A stretch of DNA of 64,000 nucleotides from the NCBI RefSeq assembly GCF_001625695.1, contig NZ_AUXY01000035.1, positions 237,675 through 301,674 of the forward strand. Reading direction: 5' to 3'. Numbering within the stretch: the stretch's first letter is position 1; each line of letters begins with the position of its first letter. The notes beneath the pieces were generated by a model. The model did no database searches and was not told the origin of the DNA. It saw nothing but the letters and a program-made list of their open reading frames with translations. The position numbers were made by a program, and so were the translations under genes. The stretch comes from Pseudoalteromonas luteoviolacea H33-S (GTDB lineage: Bacteria > Pseudomonadota > Gammaproteobacteria > Enterobacterales > Alteromonadaceae). Positions 6,247-15,000 of this stretch are shown in pieces.

Positions 6247-8283
6247 ATGAAGCCAATCACTTCTCTCGCCCTCAGTGGCGTGATGCTTGCCTTAGCAGCT
6301 ACAGACAGCTCAGCAAGCACAACATTTAAGTCTGATGATATTTTTGCCCTTGAATATGCAGCAAGCACACAAATCAGCCCAGATGGCAAAAAAATTGTTT
6401 ATGAGCGCAGCAGCTATGACATCATGCGTGATGTGCCAAAACGTACTTTATGGTTATATGACATAGCGAAAAAAAGTCACTATCCACTATTCGCGGATCA
6501 ATATAGCTACAGCCAAGCTCGCTGGTCACCTGATAGTAGTAAAATAGCATTTACCAGTAATAGCAGCGGCTCTCGCCAATTACATGTGTATTGGGTAGAA
6601 CAAGATAAGCAAGCTGTACTCACTCAGCTGCCTAAAGCCATCAGTGATATAACATGGTCATCTGACGGGGAGCAAATTGCGTTCACCATGAATGTTCCCC
6701 AAGGCAAATCTAAGTTTGCAAAATCGGTTAAACTACCAAGTAAACCAAAGGGTGCCCAGTGGTCTGAGCCGGTTAAAATTTTCGAAAAAGCCAGGTACCA
6801 AGCTGATGGACGAGGCTACCTTGAACCTGCTTTCAGACATGTCTTTGTCTTACCAGCTAATGGCGGTACGCCAAGACAGCTTACCAAAGGGGACTTTCAA
6901 CATCGAGGGCCTTTAGCTTGGAGTCCAAATAACCAAAACATCGTTTTCTCATCAGATCAACACCCTGAATGGGAATACCGAACTACAGAAACAGATTTAT
7001 ACCAGGTTAACCTAGCGAGCCAAGCACTAACGCAGCTAACAGACTTGCCGGGATATGAATATAGCCCTACCTTCTCTGCTAAAGGTGATAAATTAGCGTT
7101 TATTAGTCGCGGTAACGCACCAGTACCATACGTCAATAACCAATTAACCTTACTGTCTATCAAAGATAAAAAGCTTAAGTCATTGACCGCGGGCTTAGAC
7201 CGCTCCGTTGCGGATTACCGCTGGGCTGGCAAAGGTGACTTTGTTATCCAATATGATGACCTCGGTAAGCGCGTGTTAGCAAAAGTGTCTTCACGCGGCA
7301 AAGTTAAGCCTCTGGTAGATGATGTATCAGGCACAACATTGGGTCGCCCCTATGTCAGCGGCAGCTTTACCATGGCTAACAATGGTACATTGGCTTACAC
7401 CCAAGGCAACAGTCAAGCTCCCGCAGATGTGGCATACTGGCGAAAAGGGAAAACAACAACACTGACACAATTAAACCAAGATCTATTAGCCCATCGCACA
7501 TTAGGTGAAGTACATGAACTCAATTACCAATCAGCGTTTGATGGTGAGCAGATCCAAGGTTGGTATATCACACCACCTAACTTTGATAAGTCAAAAAAAT
7601 ACCCGCTATTAGTAGAAATTCATGGCGGTCCACATTTAGCATATGGCCCTCACTTTAGTGCAGAATTGCAACGTTATGCAGCTGAAGGTTACGTTGTGGT
7701 TTACGTCAACTATCGTGGCTCAACCAGCTATGGCGAGCGCTTTGCATTGTTACTGGACGGCAAATATAGCTCTAAAGAAGACTTTGCAGATCACAACTCT
7801 GCCGTAGATGCCTTGATCGAAAAAGGCTTTATCGATGAAAACAACTTGTTCATTGCTGGTGGTTCTGCAGGCGGCATCGCAACAGCCTATGCAGTTGGTC
7901 TAACAGACAGATTCAATGCAGCGGCCATCACAAAACCAGTGATTAACTGGATCAGTAAAGTGCTTACGGCAGACAGCTACCTTGGCCAAATTCGCAACCA
8001 ATTCCCAGGCCTACCTTGGGAAAACCTTGCGCATTATTGGCAGCGCTCACCGCTATCTCTGGTGGGTAATGTCACTACGCCATCGTTAATTATGACAGGT
8101 GAATTAGACCGACGTACTCCGATGTCCGAATCAGAGCAGTTTTACCAAGCATTAAAACTGCGCAAAGTAGACACTGTACTTATTCGTGTTCCTGGCGCAC
8201 CGCACGGTATTGCAGGTCGACCATCTCGTATGATTTCAAAAATTGAGCACACCCTTGCTTGGTTTGAGATGTATAAAAAATAA
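6247..8283 (+). CDS. Secreted S9 family peptidase (prolyl oligopeptidase/acylaminoacyl-peptidase type)
   Basis: A 678-residue protein with an N-terminal signal peptide (about residues 1-24, ending SSAS). Residues 25-400 form a beta-propeller with WSPDSSKIAF-type repeats. The alpha/beta hydrolase domain spans about 410-678 with the triad visible: S540 in GGSAGG, D621 in GELDRR, H653 in GAPHG. The usual HGGPH oxyanion motif precedes it. S9 enzymes cut short peptides, and exported forms usually act in the periplasm. It is paralogous to 39445-41502 and, like it, is divergent from a RiPP-like precursor. A role in peptide maturation or degradation is inference; general peptide nutrition is the default alternative. 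A strong terminator follows at 8301-8328. Confidence 0.93.
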   Translation: MKPITSLALSGVMLALAATDSSASTTFKSDDIFALEYAASTQISPDGKKIVYERSSYDIMRDVPKRTLWLYDIAKKSHYPLFADQYSYSQARWSPDSSKIAFTSNSSGSRQLHVYWVEQDKQAVLTQLPKAISDITWSSDGEQIAFTMNVPQGKSKFAKSVKLPSKPKGAQWSEPVKIFEKARYQADGRGYLEPAFRHVFVLPANGGTPRQLTKGDFQHRGPLAWSPNNQNIVFSSDQHPEWEYRTTETDLYQVNLASQALTQLTDLPGYEYSPTFSAKGDKLAFISRGNAPVPYVNNQLTLLSIKDKKLKSLTAGLDRSVADYRWAGKGDFVIQYDDLGKRVLAKVSSRGKVKPLVDDVSGTTLGRPYVSGSFTMANNGTLAYTQGNSQAPADVAYWRKGKTTTLTQLNQDLLAHRTLGEVHELNYQSAFDGEQIQGWYITPPNFDKSKKYPLLVEIHGGPHLAYGPHFSAELQRYAAEGYVVVYVNYRGSTSYGERFALLLDGKYSSKEDFADHNSAVDALIEKGFIDENNLFIAGGSAGGIATAYAVGLTDRFNAAAITKPVINWISKVLTADSYLGQIRNQFPGLPWENLAHYWQRSPLSLVGNVTTPSLIMTGELDRRTPMSESEQFYQALKLRKVDTVLIRVPGAPHGIAGRPSRMISKIEHTLAWFEMYKK

Positions 8284-8300
8284 AACAAGGTAAAATATAA

Positions 8301-8328
8301 ATTGCCGGAGATATCCGGCAATTTTTTT
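8301..8328 (+). terminator. Rho-independent terminator of the S9 peptidase gene
   Basis: ATTGCCGGA-GATA-TCCGGCAAT followed by a run of T. It has a 9-bp stem and 4-nt loop, 17 bases after the stop. Confidence 0.9.
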
Positions 8329-8414
8329 GATAAATATCAACTTATTCGACTTTATAAAAAGGATAGCCAGCCGATAGATACTAGAGGTACATAACACAGA
8401 GATAAGGAATCATC

Positions 8415-8984
8415 ATGTTATCTAAAATCCTGCATCACACTCATATTACTGAGCCCAAAGTCATTGAAAAAAAAGCATCTCATCCCTATGTTCCGAGTCA
8501 TAAAAGAACCAGCGAGCTACCTGAAAATGTCCTAAAGCCCACACCACGTGAAAAATCAGCGTATCGACAAGACGAAAAAGACGATGAGGAAAAGCAACCT
8601 CTCGTTAGTAAGGAACTAGACAAAGAAGCCGCGGCCTATAAAAGGCGCAACCCTGTTTTCAAAGAGCAATATGAAAACCTTGAAAAGGTTGTGGAGCTTG
8701 TACAAGAAAAAATCCGCAACCTACAAAAAGAAATCAACGAGTTAAAAAAGCCACCATTGCAGCGAACTTTAACCATACACGCCCCCACGGCTGACTCAGC
8801 CCCCGATACACCAAAAAGCAGTGAAGCTCCAGAGCATATAGGCAGCAAAGCATACAAGAACACACAAGAAGAAGACTTGATTGAAGTGCTGGAGCAGCAA
8901 CTGAATGACCTTAAAACCCAAGAAGCTGAGATCCGTACCGAAATGATTAACCTCATTTTAGAAGAACGCAAAAAGTCCAAATAA
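8415..8984 (+). CDS. Hypothetical charged coiled-coil protein
   Basis: 189 residues, very rich in Lys and Glu, with no signal peptide or membrane segment. Two heptad-like stretches (about residues 85-118, NLEKVVELVQEKIRNLQ, and about 155-188, LIEVLEQQLNDLKTQ) predict coiled coils joined by a Pro/Ser/Thr-rich linker. It has a good ribosome site (AAGGAA) before ATG. I do not recognise the family. It is probably a cytoplasmic structural or scaffold protein. It is convergent with the LamG regulator gene. Confidence 0.7.
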   Translation: MLSKILHHTHITEPKVIEKKASHPYVPSHKRTSELPENVLKPTPREKSAYRQDEKDDEEKQPLVSKELDKEAAAYKRRNPVFKEQYENLEKVVELVQEKIRNLQKEINELKKPPLQRTLTIHAPTADSAPDTPKSSEAPEHIGSKAYKNTQEEDLIEVLEQQLNDLKTQEAEIRTEMINLILEERKKSK

Positions 8985-9060
8985 CGCAGTTTGTTTGGCT
9001 GTAAGCTTATCCCGAGTGAACAGCTTTTCTTGATCTAAAGCAGTTCACTTTAAAGGTTCA

Positions 9061-10167
9061 CTAAATGCCGCCTTTACTGCCTGAGCCACTACAGTTACGC
9101 GAATTCCCTTTGTTATACTGCTGTCGTATCTCTGATGGAGTTAGAACTCGATGATAGAGCTGTATTTCGCCTATTGAACCATGGAACAAACCAGTTTTGA
9201 ACGATGAACGACTGCCAATGCGCAGCGGCTTTTCATTACTTAGCGAGCCTTGGCGACCTGTTGGGTCAAAAGCGCTATTGAGCTGCCCATTGAGATAAAA
9301 ACGAAGCCCTTTACTACGGTCCCTATCTATACTCACAGCAACATGGTGCCACTGTCCGTCGGAGACAAATGCTTTAGAGTCATAAAAGGTACAAGAAGAA
9401 TCGGGCTCTTGACAATACCAACTACCATCACCATCGGCAAGTTGCAGTGCCAAGTACCCTTCATCGATATAAAAAGCATACCCTTGGACATCAGATACTT
9501 GATCTTCATAGCGCTTATCCACAATGATGTGCTGACCTTGCGATGACGTTTTAACCCAAGTCGACAGCGAAAAATCACCGGTACTCACGTCAAGTTCAGA
9601 ATCAAACACCTCGACATAATCGTCGAAGCCATCTAAGCAAAAAGCCAAATTTGATTTTTTATTCGCAAGTCTTATGCTGTCACCCGTTTCAACATACAAT
9701 TGATACTGCTCACTTTTTAGCACTTTCGATGTTGAAGAATTATGCCAAAGCACTCCAATAATGATGAAAAGTGCCAAAATGATACTTGCAACAGTAATAG
9801 GCCAGATATTGACACTTTTATCTGCATAATCTAGCTTCACAGGCTGTACAAGTAGGTACCCTTTACCTCGGATATTTTTGATATGTTCTAGGTCATCTAG
9901 GGCAGAAAAAGCTTTCCTTAGAATACTTATTCGCTGTTTTACATTTTCATTACCTGTGACAACACCTTGCCATACCATATTTTGCAGCTGTTCAGCAGGT
10001 AAAGGCATACTTTGATACTCGACCAAAGTCAAAAGAAGTGAGAAGGACAGCTCTGACAAAGGCTGACTCAGACTATCTTTATGTAAAGATTTAGTGTTTA
10101 AATCGGCATAAACATCACCTATCCACAAACCTTTACATTTTTCTAAACTACACTTTTTTTCATCCAT
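9061..10167 (-). CDS. Membrane-bound one-component regulator: winged HTH - TM - LamG domain
   Basis: Residues about 10-100 form an OmpR/CadC-type winged helix (ending HIKNIRGKGYLLV). A single membrane helix follows at about 120-140 (ITVASIILALFIIIGVLW). A periplasmic concanavalin A-like LamG domain (about 160-355) is recognisable by DGFDDYVEV, FSLSTWVKT, WHHVAVSIDR, LRFYLNGQL and GSIGEIQLYHRVLTPSEI. The layout is that of CadC/ToxR, with the sensor replaced by a carbohydrate- or ligand-binding fold. The divergent beta-helix gene (10345) is a likely target. The start is uncertain: ATG at 10167 or 10182, or TTG at 10209. Direct sensing of glycans is inference. Confidence 0.85.
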   Translation of the reverse strand: MDEKKCSLEKCKGLWIGDVYADLNTKSLHKDSLSQPLSELSFSLLLTLVEYQSMPLPAEQLQNMVWQGVVTGNENVKQRISILRKAFSALDDLEHIKNIRGKGYLLVQPVKLDYADKSVNIWPITVASIILALFIIIGVLWHNSSTSKVLKSEQYQLYVETGDSIRLANKKSNLAFCLDGFDDYVEVFDSELDVSTGDFSLSTWVKTSSQGQHIIVDKRYEDQVSDVQGYAFYIDEGYLALQLADGDGSWYCQEPDSSCTFYDSKAFVSDGQWHHVAVSIDRDRSKGLRFYLNGQLNSAFDPTGRQGSLSNEKPLRIGSRSSFKTGLFHGSIGEIQLYHRVLTPSEIRQQYNKGNSRNCSGSGSKGGI

Positions 10168-10344
10168 AAAAAATTTATCCATAAATATCAACAAGTAACA
10201 CTTACCCAAATCCGGTAAAAGTAATTTTACTCTTTATTTACCCTGTTTTTCTAGTGTTTTCTGCATCTTGTTACCAATATAAACGCAATTTCTTATTCAC
10301 TTAGAATCAACAATAAATTCAAACATTTGATAATGGAGTGTCCA

Positions 10345-11580
10345 ATGACGAATACAAAAAAGCCTAACCGCAAAGCCATTTTGCTAATAAATATACTTAT
10401 AACTGCGCCAAGTTTTGCAAGTATCACCACGCAAAACAACCTCTCAGCACAAACAAATAATTTACACTGTGATCATTACATTCGCAGCGCACAACACTTG
10501 ATTGATGGCCAAAACATGGTAGTTAAAGCTGGTGAGACGTTATGCTTAGAAGCCGGCACACGTGGGCCACTGAGAGTACGCAATATGCAAGGAACAGCAA
10601 CTGCGCCTATCACAATACGAAACCAAAATGGTGTCGTGACTTTTTCCCCCTATGAATACAGCATCGCGATTGAAAATAGTCAATGGCTAAGGGTTACCTC
10701 AACCCCTGTAGAGGGTGAGTCAGAGTATGGATTGAGACTTGGCGGTACATTGGGGGTTGGCGGATTGAGCGAACAAATTGAAATCGATCACCTCGAAATC
10801 TATCGCGCTCGTTTTGCTGGCATGTTAATCAAAACAGATCCAACTTGCGATGCCAATACATGGGCTGAGAATTTTAGCATGACAGGCCTGCGTATTCATA
10901 ATAACTATATTCACAGCACCGAAAGCGGCGAAGGCATGTACATCGGATATACGGGTAAATCCCGTAACTTGGTGTGTGACAATGCACTGACTACAGTCTT
11001 CCCACACAAAATTCAAGATGTACATATTTTTGATAATAAACTTGAGAACATCGCTGCTGACGGTATACAGCTTAACTCAGTGCAAGGTAACGCATTTATC
11101 ACCAATAACACCCTATATCGCACAGGGGTCAGTCCATTTGATCCTCACTGGCAAAACACAGGTATTCAAGTTGGCGGTGATGGTGTGGAAGTAAGAGATA
11201 ACTTGATTTATCGCAGTGGTGGTAACGGCATGATGATAGATGGAGATGGGATTAAGGTGCTTAATAATCATATTATTTATGCAGGTGAAAATGGCATATT
11301 TGCACGCAATGCAGCACAACAAGATAGTTCTATCAGCAATGGCTTACCACATGCTTATAAAGGAAATTTAATCGTTCATCCCGGCAGCTATGCATTGAAA
11401 CTATATGCCGTCAACACCAATTCAGCGCATTTAATCATTGAAAACAGCATAGAAAATGATGGCACATTAGATTCGGCAGGAAGGCCTAAGACCTTTTCTT
11501 ATTTAAATGACGCAGTAATGCGCTATGAATTGAATAACCACCACTATGTCACTCAATCAGCATACCAGCAGGCACAGTGA
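10345..11580 (+). CDS. Secreted right-handed parallel beta-helix protein
   Basis: About 411 residues starting at ATG 10345 behind GGAGTGTCCA. It has a signal peptide (to about residue 27, PSFAS). The body has recurring N-N-x-I/L/F and DN-x-I/L turns typical of pectate-lyase-like beta-helices: ENSQWLRV, IHNNYIHST, FDNKLENIAADGIQL, ITNNTLYRTG, VRDNLIYRSGGNGMMI, LNNHIIYAGENGIF. Such proteins are often polysaccharide lyases, epimerases or surface adhesins. No catalytic residues can be assigned confidently. The LamG regulator is divergent. Four tandem hairpins follow. Confidence 0.85.
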   Translation: MTNTKKPNRKAILLINILITAPSFASITTQNNLSAQTNNLHCDHYIRSAQHLIDGQNMVVKAGETLCLEAGTRGPLRVRNMQGTATAPITIRNQNGVVTFSPYEYSIAIENSQWLRVTSTPVEGESEYGLRLGGTLGVGGLSEQIEIDHLEIYRARFAGMLIKTDPTCDANTWAENFSMTGLRIHNNYIHSTESGEGMYIGYTGKSRNLVCDNALTTVFPHKIQDVHIFDNKLENIAADGIQLNSVQGNAFITNNTLYRTGVSPFDPHWQNTGIQVGGDGVEVRDNLIYRSGGNGMMIDGDGIKVLNNHIIYAGENGIFARNAAQQDSSISNGLPHAYKGNLIVHPGSYALKLYAVNTNSAHLIIENSIENDGTLDSAGRPKTFSYLNDAVMRYELNNHHYVTQSAYQQAQ

Positions 11581-11605
11581 CGCATGAATGACCCCATATC
11601 GTCTC

Positions 11606-11958
11606 GCTGAGTGTGCCGCTGTGTCAATCCTTGCCTATAACCTTGACTGGCACACTCAGCATTTTTAATAGAGATGACGCAAAAACAATTTAAACGCACT
11701 TTTTAGCTGGGCGTACACCTCGTCAATCCTTGCCAACATACCTTGACCAGTACGCCCAGCATTTTTAACAAAGATGCATTAATTACAATTTAAACGCGCT
11801 TTTAGCTGGGCGTACACCTCGTCAATCCTTGCCAACATACCTTGACCAGTACGCCCAGCATTTTTAACAAAGATGCATTAATTACAATTTAAACGCGCTT
11901 TTAGCTGGGCGTACACCTCGTCAATCCTTGCCAACATACCTTGACCAGTACGCCCAGC
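11606..11958. repeat. Four tandem hairpin repeats (about 99-bp unit) between convergent genes
   Basis: Hairpins at 11606-11660, 11706-11760, 11805-11859 and 11904-11958 are 55 nt each and spaced 100, 99 and 99 bases apart. The last three are near identical: GCTGGGCGTAC ... GTACGCCCAGC, then ATTTTT. The first has different but still complementary arms (GCTGAGTGTGCC ... GGCACACTCAGC) and keeps the loop core GTCAATCCTTGCC ... CCTTGAC, where GTCAA and TTGAC can pair again. The compensated arms show selection for structure. They look like an amplified bidirectional terminator between the beta-helix gene and the sensor kinase gene. Nothing here looks coding. Confidence 0.85.
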
Positions 11959-12039
11959 ATTTTTCATAAATATCCGTCAATTTGACAATTCAAGATACGC
12001 ATAGTTTTCCAATTTAGCGTCATTCCACTCGAGTTAGTC

Positions 12040-15000
12040 TTATACTTGCTCTGATACCATCAATTCAGGTTGAATTTTGGCCAATAGCGCCTTGGCAGCA
12101 TCAAAGTCGTAATCATCAATTAAGCTCACCAGTTGCTGGAACGCATCAACAAATTTTGTACCTTCATACACAGGTAGCAATTCACTAACTAAATCAATGG
12201 CATCAGTATCATAATCTTCAAGTAATACTGTTAGTTGTTCCAACATCTGTGCGACTTGTTGCTCCGTTAAGGCACTCGATTGAGGTGATGGTGATTTAAC
12301 CTCATTGGACTGATTATTTAACACCTGCTGAATCGCAAAGATTAAGGGCTCCAATTTTTCATGTACTTGATTCAACGCAGATGCATGTGGCTGTTTATCG
12401 GCACACAACTGTTCCAACTCACCTGCTGCGGCCTGTACCTGCGTCGCACCTATATTGCCTGCCGTCCCTTTTAAGGTGTGGGCACAACGCATCGGTGCAT
12501 CAGGATCGGTATGTTGTTGCTCCAACGCCTCTTCAAAGTGCGCATGAAAATGCTGCTGACGATCAACAAAACGCTTGAGTAAGCGTTTAAATAGGGCTGA
12601 ATCGCCTTGTGATATAGACTTGGCAATACCTGTGTCGATGCCTTCAATATTGGGATAATCCGTATCGTCCATCGCGATTTGAGGCTGTTCCGTATCAGTT
12701 TTAGGTGGCTTGGAAACTGAAATCCACTTTCGCAAAGTTGCAAACATTTTTTCGATATTGAGCGGTTTGCTAATAATGTCATTCATGCCACAAGCCAGCG
12801 CTGCATCTTGATTATCCATCATAACACTGGCGGTCATCGCGATTACCGGCAAAGACTCAAATTGGCTTTGCTCACGTATTTTGCGCGTCGCCGTATACCC
12901 ATCCATCACCGGCATCTGGCAATCCATCAATACACCGTCGAACGTACTTTTCTCCAACATCTCCAACGCTTGCTGCCCATGTTCCGCCACATCAACTTCG
13001 ATACCTTTGCTTGTCAATAAGGTTACTGCTAGCTCTTGATTTAAATCATTATCCTCTACTAATAACAGTCGAGCACCAGCCAGCTGATGTGCTTGCTCGT
13101 CGTGCTCGTGACTTTGCTCAGCTGGCTGTTCGATAAACCCAAACGCTCGCTGCATCGCACTATACACATCATCTGCTAAAAATGGCTTGAGTAAATAGCT
13201 CCCCCGCTCAATATGCTTCAAATAAGCGTCAACATTTTGCGCCTCATATAGAGGCATCAAAATACAAGGCATTGCGGGCTTGGCCTGCTGTACTTGCTGA
13301 AGGTAACCATCGGCCTGTTCAACACGCATATCAATGAACACCATGTCTACGGGCAATAATAAGTCACCTAAATCCGTCATATCGGCAGACGATACACTGC
13401 GTGATTCAATTTCAAAACGGGATAAGCAAGAGCCTAGATAACGGCTTGAACTGAAGTTATCATCAATGATCAGCGCTTGTGTCGCTGGTAACTTCTCTAG
13501 CGCTACAGGTTCACACAGCGCATCATCAAGTACCAGTGTAAAACTAAAAGTACTGCCCACGCCCTGCGCACTTTGACAATGGATCTCACCTTGCATTAAC
13601 TCCACTAGCTTTTTACAAATGGCCAGCCCAAGTCCTGTACCACCATATTTTCTCGTCGTCGACGTATCGGCTTGAGAGAAAGAACTGAATAATTTCGCTT
13701 GCTGCTCTTGTGTCATGCCAATACCCGAGTCAACCACAGCAAACTTTAAGGTTAACTCTCCGGCCAATTGCTGCTCCACACGCACATCCACCAGCACTTC
13801 GCCACCCTGCTCGGTGAACTTCACCGCATTACTACCGAGATTAAGCAGTATTTGCGACAAACGCAGTGGATCGCCAATTAACTTACTAGGCACGTTGGGG
13901 TCAATATGCGCACATAGCTCCAACCCCTTCTCTTTTGCCTTCACTGCAATTAAATCTAAGCAGCTGCGCAAGGTCTCTTCTATTGAAAATTCTACTTGCT
14001 CAATATCTAGTTTTCCGGCTTCAATTTTAGAAAAGTCCAAAATATCATTGATGATGCCAAGTAAAGACTCTGCACTACGGTGAATTTTCTCCACATAGTT
14101 ACGCTGCTTAAAATTCAGTTCTGTTTCCAATGCTAAATAGCTCATGCCAATAATGGCATTCATTGGTGTGCGTATTTCATGAGACATATTCGACAGAAAA
14201 TCTGACTTCGCTTGGGTGGCACTTTCTGCGCGCTCTTTGGCTTGCTTTAGTGCAGCTTCTAGCCCTTTCGAGTCTGAGATATCCATATGAATACCAAACA
14301 TTTCTTTGCGCCTGTTATCTTGGTTCACAAATACACTTTGTCCCATACTCAAAATCCATTTCCACTCTCCACTGGCGGTTTTCATGCGCAGTTCACAGCG
14401 GTAAGTGTCTGACTGCTTGCTAAGATGTGCCTGAAGTGCACTTTCTACCACTGCCACATCATCTGGATGAATAAGCTCCCGCCAACGCTTGATGGTGTTG
14501 CCATAGCGCAGCTCAAGCTCCCCTTCTTGATACCCCAGCATGGTCGACCAAATACCATTGGTGACGAGTAAATCACTTTGGCAATCCCACTCCCATGTGC
14601 CTGCATTGGCGCCTTGCATGGCCAAATCTAGCCTCTGCTCCGCCTCTTTGAGTTCGCTGTACGACAATGAATTAGCAAGTGCCACCGCGATATGGTTGGC
14701 AACAGAGCGCAAAACATTTAAATGCACTTCTTTATATGCTCGCGGTTTGTTTGACTGTACGGTAAATACCCCAATCACCTTGCCATCGACAATCAGTGGC
14801 GCACAAAATACAGATTTAGTCTGCTCACCATAGAGGTTATTACAGGCTTTGAGCCCCACTTTTTGCCAGCTCTCATCGCTTGCAGCATAAAACTCTTGAC
14901 CACTAGATACGCAATAAACATCGGCACTGCTCACTACCTTGGTATGGCTTTCCAATGCCTCATAGAGCTCTCCTTGTTGCATGGCATAAATGTAATCTAT

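Noticed and set aside
11606..11958. The four repeats as a CRISPR array or integron attC sites
   Set aside because: The units repeat over their whole length with no variable spacers, are too long for CRISPR repeats, and lack the RYYYAAC/GTTRRRY boxes and gene cassettes of attC sites.
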